A stretch of 64,000 nt of DNA, taken from positions 248,001-312,000 of the forward strand of contig JAPDFW010000064.1 of NCBI GenBank assembly GCA_028826165.1, in the 5' to 3' direction. Each line of letters starts with the position of its first letter. Position 1 is the stretch's first letter. The notes under the pieces were generated by a model. It saw only the letters and a list, made by a program, of their open reading frames with translations. It was not told where the DNA came from and searched no databases. Positions 1-11,679 of this stretch are shown here, one piece after another. The DNA comes from Anaeramoeba ignava (taxonomy: Eukaryota > Metamonada > Anaeramoebidae). Made by a program: the position numbers and the translations under genes.

Positions 1-2264
1 ATTGAAAAGGTGCTACTCCATAAAGACGGCGCGCTGCAGACTGGAACATCAACCAACCTGAAATTGACACATCGCTTCCATTCTGGTATGTCAATGAGTA
101 TGTCAACGTCTTGTTCTCAGGATCGTAGAAGGTGTCTAAGTCAATAGTCGCATTCAGCTGCTGCGAGGTGTTGCATGTCAATGTCGGTATAGTTTTGGCA
201 AGCACAGGCGCTTCATTGACAACTTCGACATGGAAATCCACACTTGCTTGATGGCATTGATCTGTGACTGCCAATTTCACGTCAAGAGACCGAAAACAGG
301 TATCCTCTGTAATGTAAGAAGTGAATGTATGGTTATCATTGTTCCAAGTGTACCAACTGGGAAGTGGAACAAGATCTGTTTGGGATGCTGTGTAAGACAG
401 AGTGGAATCTATATCTGCAAAAACGCCACTGACTTGATAAGAATAGAATGTGTAGAGATGGATTTGCTGGTTTTGTATTCCAGATTCGACAGTTGGCGGA
501 TTGTTAATAAGCGTTATCCGGAAAGTGGAATTTGTCAACTGACAGCCATCACTTGCACTGACAGTGACAAGCAGATCCTCCTCACAATCGCTCTGTGGTG
601 GTTCTCCATAGAAAGTTCCATTTGGATCCAGATGAATCCATCCAGGAAGTGCTCCTCCTGCTGCAAGTTGTGCACTGTATGTCAATGTCGCGCCTTCAGG
701 ATCCACAAAGGCGTTTTGTGGTATTTGGAAAGTAAAAGGCGAGAAATCAAGGAATTGATCAAGAATAGTGTAGGCAATGACAGGTCTGTTTTTAATCACA
801 AACGTAAATGTCACTTCTGCAATATCGTTGCAGCTGTCAGATGCAAAAAGACGAACAGGATAAGATCCTTGACAGTAATTAGGGGTAATTCCAGAGAAGT
901 TTCTTTGCGCAGAAGTGAACTGCATCCAGCCAGGAAGTGCGGAATAATTCGACAGTAAAGCTGAATAAGTTCTAGTTTCTGTGCCGGGAAAACTGAAGAC
1001 GTTGCTGTCAAAAATAAAAACAAAGGGTTCATTAGCGAGAAGAGTCTGATCGGGAATGGATTTCTCAGCTTGAGGTGGAGTAAGGAGTGTAATTGTCTGT
1101 CCATAAATGCCTTGAAGAATATTGGTTGTGGAACCGTTGTAGATGTTTTCCCAGAAAACTGTCACCCACGATCCAAAAGGTTCGACAATGACAGGTGTTT
1201 GTTGGGCATATTGTGAGTAAGTGTTAATCTGTATCTCACCACCTACTTTCTGTCCTTGTGTATTGAAAAACTGTCCAAAGATGCCAGTGTCAGATCCATC
1301 TTGAAGCTGACTTTCCCACACAACACCAACACGCGAGTATTCCAGAAAGATCGCCCGCGGATTTGTTTGTGAAAGTTGTGTGTGTGTGTTGACTTGTATC
1401 TCTGTTTTGAATCTTGTTGTATCGGCATTGACAAACTGGGCAAAAACACCAGCTTCTGACAGATCTTGTGACAATGACACATAAGCCACAAAGAAGAAAT
1501 CTTGTCTGGTTCCATAAGTGGCAACGCTCGGCGACTGGTGTGTAAATGACGTGTTGGCATTGACACAAAATTCGCTAAGATATTTCGTTTGATTTTGGAA
1601 AAATATTTGTCCATAAATTTGTGGAATAGTTGGACTTGCTGAACCGATACCTTCCCAGACAACAACAAACTTATCGGTTCCAAACGGTCGCACGCTAGGA
1701 CTTGTTTGGGAACCTTGTGTGTAAGTGTTGACCCCAAATTCCGATCCAACTTTTACTCCTTGCGATGTGTATGTTGCTCCGAAAATTCCAAAACTACTTT
1801 GGTCTTGGCCTTGACTCTCCCATACAACAACAAATCCCCCATTCGGTAGTGGTGCTACATCAGGGTTTTGTTGTGTCCCAGTTGTCTGCTCGTTGATCTG
1901 GAACTCACCTCCAAATTTCTGGCAGTTTGTATCGAATATTTGTCCGTAAATACCAAATTCTGCAGAGTCTTGGCTGTAACTCTCCCACACAATCACAAAT
2001 TTGGTTCCAAATACAGCAATTGCTGGGTTCTGTTGTTTTTCATTCTGTTCTGTGTTTACAAGAAACTCTGCAACTTGTGTTTCTCCATATGTATCTATCA
2101 TTTTTGCATATACGTTCTGGTCAATTGATGTGATATTAATTGCTGTTGAATATGCTACTATGATTCTTGATTCATTAAATTTGGCTGCTGCTGGTTGGAA
2201 TTGTCTTAATCCTAATTCTGGTGTTACTTCGAATTCTGATCCATGAAATGATGTACAATTCGAT
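1..2264 (-). CDS. Large cell-surface protein, WES-type repeats plus cadherin-like domains (partial)
   Basis: One uninterrupted minus-strand frame from 2264 to the window edge; the C-terminus lies outside. The N-terminal half (about 2264-1090) holds five or six repeats of roughly 60-70 residues with the pattern GGFVVVWESQGQD, GIFGQIF and VNTYTQGSQ, the repeat type common in large secreted RTX/adhesin-like proteins. From about 1090 down come at least three dystroglycan-type cadherin-like (CADG) domains with signatures such as IPDQTLLANEPFVF, LPGWMQF and LPGWIHLDPNGTFYGEP. Expected role: extracellular adhesion or substrate recognition. The 5' end is unclear: an AG acceptor context lies at 2265-2266 and no signal-peptide exon is visible, because the upstream DNA is satellite and transposon. 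Its G+C is clearly higher than that of the interior genes. Bacterial origin of the repeat type is possible but unproven. Confidence 0.8.
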
Positions 2265-2704
2265 GCTTTTATTTTATTAATTTATTTATTAATTTATTTA
2301 TTTATTAAATTATTTATTAATTTATTTATTAATTTATTTATTAATTTATTTATTAATTTATTTATTAATTTATTTATTAATTTATTTATTAATTTATTTA
2401 TTAATTTATTTATTAATTTATTTATTAATTTATTTATTAATTTATTTATTAATTTATTTATTAATTTATTTATAAAATTATTTATTAATTTATTTATTAA
2501 TTTATTTTATTAATTTATTTATTAAATTTATTTATTAATTTATTTATTAATTTATTTATTAATTTATTTATTAATTTATTTATTAATTTATTTATCAAAT
2601 TATTTATTAATTTATTTATTAATTTATTTATTAATTTATTTATTAATTTATTTATTAATTTATTTATTAAATTATTAATTAAATTATTTATTAATTTATT
2701 TATA
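2265..2704. repeat. 12-bp satellite (TTAATTTATTTA)n, left of transposon
   Basis: About 430 bp of near-perfect 12-bp tandem repeat with occasional AAATTA variants. It abuts the 5' end of the surface-protein exon and may be the inside of its first intron. The array resumes after the transposon at 4319. Confidence 0.9.
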
Positions 2705-2748
2705 CTAAAGTAAAAAAACCGAACCATAGTAAAAAACCCGAACCAAAA
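2705..2748 (+). repeat. Left terminal inverted repeat of transposon
   Basis: 44 bp; contains two copies of an ACCCGAACC/ACCGAACC-like subrepeat spaced 19-20 bp apart, likely transposase-binding sites. It matches the right TIR except for one A/C difference in the ATAGT/ATCGT position. Confidence 0.9.
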
Positions 2749-2794
2749 AATTTTCATTTTTTTTTTCAATTTCAAAATTTTTGTTATTTTTTTT

Positions 2795-4240
2795 ATGGAA
2801 CAAGAAAGAAAGAACTTTATTAATCAACTTCTCGCCTTAAGAAAAACCAGAAAATTGAATTCAAAACCTGAAAAGGCTGTTTTTATCTATGAAGAATCGA
2901 AAAAGCAAAATTTTCCATTATCAATAAATTTCATCTCCCAAGAGTTGAATATCTCCAGTTCGCAGATAAAACGAGCCCTCAAAGCAAAAAGAGAAGGAAG
3001 AGAGATAGGTCAAAAGGTTATTACCACCAAAATTAAATCAAAAAGAACAAAAATTAAAACAACAAATTGAAGACTTAACAGACGAGGGAAAATCAATGAC
3101 AATAACAGAAGTATTCAACAGTGCAAATGAAATGATTTCAAAGAGGAAAAATACACAGAGTTAAAAGAAAATGTGGAAATGAATCAAATTCAATCAAAAC
3201 AATGGATTTATTATTTTACTAAAACAAATCAACTTAAAACTGCCACAGCTAAAGAATTGGAAACAAAACGAAGAGAGGTATCAAAAGAAGAAGTTTCATG
3301 TTTCTTTTGCAATTGTCAGAAATCTTCTAGAAAAAATGGATTCTTATCAACCAAGTTTAATCATTAATGCAGATGAAACAATAGTGAAATTAGGAAACAA
3401 AACAAAAGTACAAGTAGTAACTTCAAAAAGAAAAAACTTATAAGAGAAAGAAAACAAATTCAAAAGCATTTGACTGCAATGTGTGGGATTTCAGCAGATG
3501 GAAAATTTTTGAAACCATTAATTGATACTACCAACTAAGACCTTTTATCTAGAGAAACATTTGAGAAGTCACAATCTATATATAGTTTTAATTATCATCA
3601 TGGATCAAAAGGATTCATAAACAGGCCAGTTTTTGAGGATTGGATCAGAGATACATTAATTCCCTTTTGTAATTAAACAAAGAGGAGATTCATCTGAAAG
3701 GGCATTATTAATTCTTGATGGACATGTTAGTCGTGAGAGTGTAATAGCTATTGAGAGTCTCAAAAAATTTATTGATACTATCATTCTTCCAGCACATGTG
3801 TTTCTCATTTACTTCAACCACTTGATGTACTCCCCTTTTTCGACTTTCAAAAGATTATTGGAAAATTATAAAAAAATAAAAAAAGACCTGTAAAAAGAAA
3901 TAGAAAAGAGAAATAAAAACAAAATTGAAAATTGTCTTCATATTGCTTTTTCTCTCCAAAGATCTGTTCGTCAAGCTTTTTCAAAGAAAGAATTTTTCCA
4001 AAAGAAGAAGAAGAGAAAATAATTTTTAAAAAATGAATGAATTGATAAAAATAAAAAGAAAAAAATTAAAATAAAATTTCCCCTTTGTTTTTCTTCATTG
4101 ATATCAGTAATAGTTTATTGACAGATGGTTTAGTCATTGAAAAATTATTAGAAAGACAAAAAAAACTTCAAACCAAAAAGAATTCTCCAAAAAAAAGAAG
4201 AATATCAAAAAAAAAAAGAAAATCAAAATCAAAAAAATAA
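2795..4240 (+). pseudogene. pogo/DDE_1-type transposase remnant
   Basis: ATG at 2795 opens a 91-residue segment with a helix-turn-helix-like region (ISQELNISSSQIKRALKAK), then the frame breaks. Later segments in shifting frames keep the three catalytic motifs of the DDE_1 (pogo/Tigger/Fot1) family: LIINADET near 3360-3378 (first Asp), LLILDGHVSRES near 3708-3740 (second Asp), and SHLLQPLDVLPFFDFQK near 3801-3850 (third Asp). The second-to-third Asp spacing is about 36-37 residues. A Lys-rich tail ends near 4240. Several stops and frameshifts (for example around 3070, 3155, 3440, 3535, 3675 and 3800) mean it cannot be translated as one protein. Family placement rests on motif spacing and TA flanks. 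Confidence 0.85.
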
Positions 4241-4274
4241 ATCAAATCAAAAAGAACTTTTTTTTCTTTTTTTA

Positions 4275-4318
4275 TTTTGGTTCGGGTTTTTTACGATGGT
4301 TCGGTTTTTTTACTTTAG
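4275..4318 (-). repeat. Right terminal inverted repeat of transposon
   Basis: Reverse complement of 2705-2748 with a single mismatch; ends CTTTAG next to the flanking TA. Confidence 0.9.
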
Positions 4319-4693
4319 TATATTAAATTATTTATTGATTTATTTATTAAATTATTTATTGATTTATTTATTAATTTATTTATTAAATTTATTAATTTAT
4401 TTATTTATTTATTAATTTATTTATTAATTTATTTATTAATTTATTTATTAATTTATTTATCAAATTATTTATTAATTTATTTATTAAATTTATTTATTAA
4501 TTTATTTATTTATTTATTTATTAATTTATTAATTTATTTATTAATTTATTTATTTATTAATTTATAAATTTATTTATTAATTTATTTATTAATTTATTTA
4601 TTAATTTATTTATTAATTTATTTATTAAATTATTTATTAAATTATTTATTAATTTATTTATTAAATTATTTATTAATTTATTTATTAAATTAT
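4319..4693. repeat. 12-bp satellite, right of transposon
   Basis: Continuation of the TTAATTTATTTA array with more length variants than the left side. Confidence 0.9.
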
Positions 4694-4904
4694 GGTTTGA
4701 TTTTGTTGTATTTCAATCTAAATAAAATAATCAATAAATAAATTTTTTTTTCTTTTGTTTTTTGATTCCAGTTGTCAAAAAAAAAGATTTTTTAATTTCT
4801 CTTTCTTTTTTCTGTATTTATTTGTGTTTGTTTTTTTACTAGCAGTTGGCAAAGAAGAAATGAATTTTTCTTCTATATTCAATTTTGGTAAATTAAAGCA
4901 ATTA

Positions 4905-5205
4905 ACAAAATGGAATTGGAAAATTATAAAAACAATAAAGAAAAAAGACCTGTAAAAAGAAATAGAAAGAGAAATAAAAAAAAACAAAACAAGAAAATAA
5001 AGAAAATTGTGATGAAAAAAAAAAACAATTTAATAGGAAAAAATTTACCTTAAATTCATAAAAGAAATTGTTTTAAACAAAAGAAGAAAAAATGATTAAA
5101 TAATTTTTTTAAAAAAAATTTTTTTATTAATAAAAAAAAAAATAAAAAAAGAAAAGAATTAAAATAAAATTTTCTTTTGTTTTTCTTCATAAAATTGTTC
5201 TGAAT
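4905..5205 (+). pseudogene. Second, degraded transposase 3' fragment
   Basis: The stretch around 4912-4990 (GGAAAATTATAAAAA, then AAAGACCTGTAAAAAGAAAT) matches the pogo element at about 3857-3925 almost base for base, and 5150-5190 resembles 4055-4095. No inverted repeats flank it. It is best read as an older truncated copy of the same element. The intervening 4694-4904 is T-rich DNA with no supported gene; 5206-5311 is likewise empty. Confidence 0.6.
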
Positions 5206-5311
5206 TTCTTTTTGTTTTCTTTTCTACTTTTTACTCTTTTTATCTTTTTTATTTTATATTGAAAAAATTTTCGAAATAAAAAAGTAGAATCCAAAAAACC
5301 ATTTTTGGAAT

Positions 5312-5815
5312 ATTCAGTTTTGAATATAAAATTAATATAAAATTGATTTAAAATTGATATAAAATTAATATAAAATTGATTTAAAATTGATATAAAATTG
5401 ATTTAAAATTAATTTAAAATTAATATAAAATTAATATAAAATTAATATAAAATTAATATAAAATTAATATAAAATTGATATAAAATTGATTTAAAATTGA
5501 TATAAAATTAATATAAAATTAATTTAAAATTAATATAAAATTAATATAAAATTAATTTAAAATTAATATAAAATTAATATAAAATTAATATAAAATTAAT
5601 ATAAAATTGATATAAAATTAATTTAAAATTGATATAAAATTAATATAAAATTGATATAAAATTAATATAAAATTAATATAAAATTAATATAAAATTGATA
5701 TAAAATTAATATAAAATTAATATAAAATTGATTTAAAATTGATATAAAATTAATATAAAATTAATATAAAATTGATATAAAATTGATTTAAAATTAATAT
5801 AAAATTGATTTAAAT
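5312..5815. repeat. 11-bp satellite (ATATAAAATTA)n
   Basis: About 500 bp of 11-bp units alternating ATATAAAATTA and ATTTAAAATTG. It leads directly into the hexamer-rich tail region (TTTGAATTTTCA units) of the next gene. Confidence 0.9.
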
Positions 5816-6038
5816 TTAGTTTTGATTTGAATTTTCATTTGAATTTTCATTTGAATTTTGTTTTGAATTTTGATTTAAATTTTCATTTGAATTTTGTTTT
5901 GGATTTTGATTTGAATTTTGATTTGAATTTTCATTTAAATTTTCATTTAAATTTTCATTTGAATTTTGTTTTGGATTTTCATTTGAATTTTCATTTGAAT
6001 TTTCATTTGAATTTTCATTTGGATTTTCATTTGAATTT

Positions 6039-7568
6039 TCATTTGAATTTTCGATTTGAATTTTGTTTTGCTTCTTCCTCTTCCAACTTTTGAAGAATTG
6101 TTTCAACAAGATTCATATCTAAAAATTTTGATAAATCAATTACATGACTCATACTCTTAAGATATCTAATATTCTCAGCAAATGATTGTGTTTTAATTTC
6201 TGCAAATTTTTGCTTTTTCTCATCTTCTCCTATTTTTAACATTCCAGTATCTTTATTTTCTCCTTTAGAATCTAATTGTAAATTTTGCAAGGAATCAATA
6301 AAATTTTCTAAATCTTTTGGAATAAGATCAGGATCTGGCTTAGGAAGTTTTAATTCTTTAAGGGAATCAATATCTGTTTGTGTAAGTTTTTGCTCTTGGA
6401 AAATATCTTGATTTTTTGAATTTTTTTGAAATTCTTGTTCTCTGAGTTCAGAATCATGTTTCAAAATTGAACTAATTTCATTTGCTTTGTCGACAAAATC
6501 TTGAGGTTTTAATTTCTCTTTTTCTTTCTCTTTTTCTTTCTCTTCTTCTTTCTCTTTCTTGTTTTCTTGTGTTTTTTTTGGTAAAGGTGAAGAAAATAAA
6601 TTTCTTAAATTTTTTTGAAATGATTGATCCATTGCCATTGGCTTTTTCCTTTTTTTTTCTGTGTATTTTTCATATTTCAAATTCAAATCTTCATCTGCTT
6701 CCTTTATTTCATCAAATATCTTCACCCTCTTTTGTAAATCATCATTCCCAATATTCGAAAAAACATTAAATATTTCACTCATTAAATTTCGTTCTTTTTT
6801 GAGCTTCTGTTTGATAAAAATCGTTGCTGAAAAAAAAATTACAAAAAAAGTGAAGCAGACTTTCAGAACAAATCTATCAAGAGATTCAAACTTCCAAAAA
6901 TATCCCACAAAATATAAAACTTCATACAGAAGAAAAGTGGGTAAAAGTAGCAAACCTGCAATAACCCAAATAGATAGATTGATATTCCACAAGAAAGACC
7001 GTTTTTTTTTCACTTTTAAATTATCATCTAGTTTATTTGCAAGTTTCTTCAGCGTTAATAGGTTTTTGTCTTCCGTCTTGGAAAGCTGGCTGAAATGCTC
7101 TGATATCTTTTGGTGATTAGCAATATTTTTTTCGAAATAATTATTCTTGCTTTCAACAATGAGAACAGAAAGAAAAAGATGAGAAAGGAAATATCGTTGG
7201 GATTGTTTGCGCGGTATATCTTTAGCATCAACATTTTTTTTTGTGTAAAGCTTATTGTGAATTGATTCGATCTCTTCGAAAATCGATTTGGTAATTTCTG
7301 GAAGTCTGTCTAGATAACTGAAAATCTTTCCAGATCGTTTCATAATATGGGTAGCTAATATTATAACAATATTTTTAAATTCATTGTTAATAGCTAAAGG
7401 AAGGATTCGATCCATAACTTCAATTTTTTCAGAAACTTGAATCTTTTTCTTTTTAATTAAAAGTTGGGAATATAACGCTTTTAAACCAAATTTTTTCTTT
7501 TCGTTTTTTTCAGAGATGATAAATTTTAAAATTTTTGAATATAATTCTGAATCAATTTCTTTGTTCAT
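6039..7568 (-). CDS. Two-transmembrane coiled-coil protein, unknown function
   Basis: Single-exon 509-residue ORF, not recognised as a known family. Residues 1-170 are helical and charged. Two transmembrane helices follow at about 200-222 (INLSIWVIAGLLLLPTFLLY) and 235-258 (VLKVCFTFFVIFFSATIFI). After them come a coiled coil, a K/E tract near 345-360, and a conserved-looking C-terminal helix (LKSMSHVIDLSKFLDMNLVE). This suggests a membrane anchor with cytosolic coiled-coil arms. Start at 7568 is the first ATG, preceded by a TTCATTTTTC promoter-like motif. The frame ends NSNRKFK, but a one-base skip near 6052 would continue it into an Asn/Glu/Pro hexamer tail to 5816; see findings. Confidence 0.6.
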   Translation of the reverse strand: MNKEIDSELYSKILKFIISEKNEKKKFGLKALYSQLLIKKKKIQVSEKIEVMDRILPLAINNEFKNIVIILATHIMKRSGKIFSYLDRLPEITKSIFEEIESIHNKLYTKKNVDAKDIPRKQSQRYFLSHLFLSVLIVESKNNYFEKNIANHQKISEHFSQLSKTEDKNLLTLKKLANKLDDNLKVKKKRSFLWNINLSIWVIAGLLLLPTFLLYEVLYFVGYFWKFESLDRFVLKVCFTFFVIFFSATIFIKQKLKKERNLMSEIFNVFSNIGNDDLQKRVKIFDEIKEADEDLNLKYEKYTEKKRKKPMAMDQSFQKNLRNLFSSPLPKKTQENKKEKEEEKEKEKEKEKLKPQDFVDKANEISSILKHDSELREQEFQKNSKNQDIFQEQKLTQTDIDSLKELKLPKPDPDLIPKDLENFIDSLQNLQLDSKGENKDTGMLKIGEDEKKQKFAEIKTQSFAENIRYLKSMSHVIDLSKFLDMNLVETILQKLEEEEAKQNSNRKFK

Positions 7569-7771
7569 AAAAATAAAGAGAAAGAAAAGAAGAAAAATGA
7601 ATTTTGGAAAAAGTGAAAAAAAAAAAGTATTTGTTTGTAATTTTGCTCTAATTTTCTATTTATTTTTAATATTATTATTTTTATTATTATTATTATTTTT
7701 TTTGTATTTTATTTAGTGATTTCTTAGGGTTTTAAATGAAGAAATTTTATTGTCAAGAAATCAAGATCAAT

Positions 7772-10700
7772 TTAAAACCGCCAAATTTTAAGGATCCGAT
7801 CTTTTCCACCAGTTGCAACACGTTGACCATCAGGAGACCAATCAACAGAATAAACCTCATCGGAATGGCCAGGAAGATCATTTAGCAGTTTTTTGGATTT
7901 AATATCCCAAACTTTTGCTGTGCTATCTTTACTACCGCTAACAAGCAAACGGGAGTCTGATGAAAAACTGATTTGATAGACAGCTCCAACATGACCAAAT
8001 AATGTTCCGATGAAATCTCCTTTGTTTCCATCCCACAACTTGATGGATTTATCAAAGGAAGCGCTTGCAATAATTCTCATGTCTGGAGAAAAACAAACTT
8101 GGTTTATTAGTTGTCGATGTCCTGTCATTCTTGCAACTTGTTTGTTGTTTACAGTCGGATCCCAAAGAATTAGTGTGAAATCATCTGATCCTGTGACTAA
8201 TTTCTCAGTTCTATTTCCCTTAGTTGATTGATATTTTTCAATAGCTAATTTTTTAGCTAAAAGTGAAAAATGATCAAAAAAAAGAAAAATTGAAGAAAAT
8301 TAGATTAAATTTAAAAAAAAAAATAATTCTATTTGCCAGAAAAAAAGATCCAAAAAAATTTACATTCTTCTTCAGAAAGAGAATCAACTTGAAATGTTTT
8401 ATGATCAAAAGGTCCTGTTCTTATAATATAATCAGTATTCAATGCCATTGTATTTACCCAATGACCATGACCTTCCAAAGAACGAACTAATCTACCATCT
8501 TTAGCTGACCAAACTTTGATTGTGCAATCTTGAGAAGAAGTATAAATAAAACCTGTCAAAAAAAAAAGGAGAATTTTAATTTTCCCAATTTTGCTTTTTC
8601 GCATTTCTTTTTTATTTATAAATTACCTTCACCTCCCCATTTAACGCAAGTGACAGATTTTGTATGACCTGATAATAATAAATCGCATGTTGAATTAACA
8701 GTGTCCCAAACTCTTGATGTTCCATCTTTAGATGAACTAACTAATCTTCTACAAGTTGGATCGCAATGAAAAGGTTCCCAAGATAAGCAAGTAATCCATT
8801 TAGAGTGACCAGTAAGTGTTTTTCCAATTTTTTCTCCTGTTTCAACTGACCAAATTATAATATCACCTGACATTCCACCAGAAGCTAATTTCTTTCCATC
8901 AGGAGAAAAGGATACATATAATACCTGAAAATAAAAATAAATATATAAATAAATATATAAATAAATATATAAATAAATATATAAATAAATTTATAAATAA
9001 ATATATAAATAAATATATAAATAAATATATAAATAAATATATAAATAAATATATAAATAAATATATAAATAAATAAATAAATAAATATATAATAAATATA
9101 TAAACAAATTTATAAATAAATATATAAATAAATAAATAAATAAATATATAACATATATATAAACAAATATATAAAATAAATATATAAATAAATAATAAAC
9201 AAAATATATAAATAAATATATAAAAATAACATAAAATAAATTATATAAATAAATAAATATATAAATAAAAATATAAACAAATACAACAAAAATATAAAAA
9301 ATATATAAATAAAAATAAAAAATATAAAATAATATATAAATATAAATACAACATAGTAAATAAATTATAATAAAAAAAATAAAACAAAAATAAATAAACA
9401 AATATTTCTAATTAAAAATATATAAACAAAATATATAAACAAATTTAAACAATTAAACATATAAAAAAAATATATAACATATGGAAATATATAAAACAAA
9501 TATAAAAATAAATAAACAAATAAAAATATAAAAACAAACATATATAAACAAATAAATAAAAAATAAACATATAAATAAAATAAATAAATAAAATATAAAA
9601 TGAACATATAAACAAATATTATAAATAAACATAAAATAAACAAACATATAAAAAATATATAAATAAACATATATAAACAAATATAAATAAACATATAAAA
9701 AATATATAAAACAAAATATAAATAAAATATAATAAAAAATAAAATACATAAATAAACAAATAAATAAAAAAAAAATAAAAAACATATAAATAAATATATA
9801 AATAAATATATATAAATAAATATAAATAAACAAATAAATAAAAAAATACAAAAACAAATATATAAAAACAAATATAAAAAACATATATAAACAAATATAT
9901 AAATAAACAAATATAAACAACATATACAACAAATAAATAAATAAATAAATAAATAAACATATATAAACAAAATAAACAAACAAATAAAATAAAATAAATA
10001 AATTAAAATCAACCAAAATAAATAAACATATAAATAAAAACAAATAAATAAAATATAAACAAATAAAAATACATAGAAACAAAATAAATAAAATGTAAAC
10101 ATAAATAAAAAAAAAAATAAAAAAATAAACATAAACATAAATAAACATATAAATAAAAATAAAATAAACATATAAAATAAAATATATAAACAAAATAAAT
10201 AAATATACAACAATAAAATATATAATAAATAAATATAAATAAAATATAAAAAATATATAAAATAAATATAAATAAATATATAAACAAAATAAATAATAAA
10301 CAAAATATATAAAATAAACATATATATAACAAAATAAATAAAAATAAATATAAAATAAATAAACATAATAAATAAAACAAATAAATAAATAAACAAATAA
10401 ATAAACAAAAATATAAAAATAAAATATATAAACAAATATAAAATAATATAATAAATAAATATATAAAAATAAATATATAAACAAAAATATAAATAAAACA
10501 TATAAAATAAATATATAAATAAATATATAAATAAATATATAAATAAATATATAAATAAATATATAAATAAATATATAAATAAATATATAAATAAAATAAA
10601 TAAAATAAAATATAATATAAATAAAATATATAAAAATAAATATATAAATAAATATATAAATAAATATATAAATAAATATATAAATAAATATATAAATAAA

Positions 10701-11536
10701 TATATAAATAAATATATAAATAAATATATAAATAAATATATAAATAAATATATAAATAAATATATAAATAAATATATAAATAAATATATAAATAAATATA
10801 TAAATAAATATATAAATAAATATATAAATAAATATATAAATAAATATATATATAAATATATAAATAAATTTCTAATTAAATTCTTTTTAAATTTCTAAAT
10901 AAATTCTTTTTAAATTCTTTTTAAATTTCTAATTAAATTTCTAAATAAATTCTTTTTAAATTCTTTTTAAATTTCTAATTAAATTTCTAAATAAATCCTT
11001 TTGAATTAGCAAAACAAACCCAATTAGAATGACCTTCTAAAGTTTTTTTGGGAGTTTCTGTATTCAAATCCCAAAGTCTAACAGTAGAATCACCTGAACC
11101 ACTTGCTAATTGTTTGCCATTTGGACTAAAATTAACATTTAAAATAGCTTCAGTATGACCTGCTAAAGAACTAGTACATCTACTTACTGCTCTAACTCGA
11201 AAAATTGCTTGAGGCTGATAAATAATAGTTAAAACTTGTTCTGTAGATGTTTTTTGTTCCTCCATTGTTTTAAGTAATGTGTCAGTAATCTCTGTATCAT
11301 TAACATAAAATGAATACGGGATTTCTTCTTCCTATTTAAATTAAAAATATAATTTCAAATACAAATTGTTTTGTTAAAAAGTTTTTTTTTCTTTTTCTTT
11401 TTCTTTTTACATTTTTTAATAATTCATTTATTAATATTTGTAATTGAGAAATTGTAATATTTTTCGGTATTTCAAGTTCTGGTCCTGTTTTCTCATTATC
11501 TATAGTTTGAAATTGACAAATAATTGTTTCAGTCAT
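7772..11536 (-). CDS. NLE1: Notchless/Rsa4 homologue, WD40 ribosome assembly factor
   Basis: Five exons in transcription order: 11536-11411, 11331-11020, 8925-8627, 8552-8364, 8256-7772. All introns are GT-AG and phases agree. Product about 469 residues (human NLE1 485). Exon 1 carries the NLE N-terminal domain (GPELEIPKNITISQLQILI); the rest is an eight-blade WD40 propeller with family signatures IYQPQAIFRVRAVSRCTSSL, GHSKWITCLSWEP, GHGHWVNTMALNTDY and VDWSPDGQRVATGGKDR. In yeast and animals this protein binds pre-60S particles and is pulled by the AAA-ATPase Rea1/Midasin in the nucleus. Intron 2 is 2,094 bp of satellite; the others are 74-107 bp. Exon 3 has one extra base at about 8880 (LAS then GGMSGD in the next frame), so the deposited frame is broken there. 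Shares a divergent promoter with nicotinamidase. Confidence 0.93.
8937..10990. repeat. Intronic 12-bp satellite (ATAAATATATAA)n of NLE1
   Basis: Almost the whole second NLE1 intron. The ends are homogeneous 12-bp units, while the centre (about 9100-10500) is a diverged mix of ATAAA/CATATAA units. 10866-10990 switches to a TTTCTAATTAAATTCTTTTTAAA unit. Reading frames through it give only Tyr/Ile/Phe-rich nonsense. Confidence 0.92.
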
Positions 11537-11679
11537 TTAATTTTTAATTTTTAATTTTTTAATTATAATTTTTTATATAAAACAAAAGGAAAAAAAAAAT
11601 AAAAATAAAAAATAAAAATAAATTTTTTTTCATTTTTTCATTCATTTTTAAAAAATAAAAAAAACAAAAGAAAAGAAAA
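11537..11679. promoter_or_regulatory. Divergent promoter NLE1 / nicotinamidase
   Basis: 143 bp between two outward-facing ATGs. The plus side has the oriented motif TTTTTTCATTTTTTCATTCA at about 11625-11645, some 35-50 bp before the nicotinamidase ATG. No equivalent motif is seen for NLE1. Confidence 0.5.

Larger units (their letters stand above)
2705..4318 (+). mobile_element. pogo/Tc1-mariner-like DNA transposon, decayed
   Basis: A 1,614-bp element bounded by 44-bp terminal inverted repeats that differ at one base. It begins CTAAAGTAAAAAAACCGAAC and ends with the reverse complement. It is flanked by TA on both sides (TATA on both sides is also consistent), as expected for TA target-site duplication. 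It sits inside the 12-bp satellite, which continues on both sides. The interior holds a broken transposase reading rightward. A near-identical TIR pair with a dead transposase suggests a fairly recent insertion, or mobilisation in trans by an active relative. Confidence 0.9.

Noticed and set aside
230-958. Plus-strand ORF of 242 codons
   Set aside because: Shadow of the cadherin-like region; the minus-strand frame has clear CADG motifs throughout.
4775-4987. Minus-strand ORF starting with a signal-peptide-like hydrophobic stretch, as a possible first exon of the surface protein at 1-2264
   Set aside because: It lies antisense to the transposase relic and its sequence is explained by T-rich DNA; no matching splice donor was found with confidence.
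5816-6109. Separate small gene encoding an Asn/Glu/Ser repeat protein
   Set aside because: Only translated TTTGAATTTTCA repeats; more likely the out-of-frame tail or 3' UTR of the 6039-7568 gene.
8991-10501. Several long minus-strand ORFs (up to 378 codons) rich in Tyr, Ile, Phe and Leu
   Set aside because: They are translated ATAAAT/ATATAA satellite inside NLE1 intron 2; no domains, and the periodicity is purely that of the repeat.
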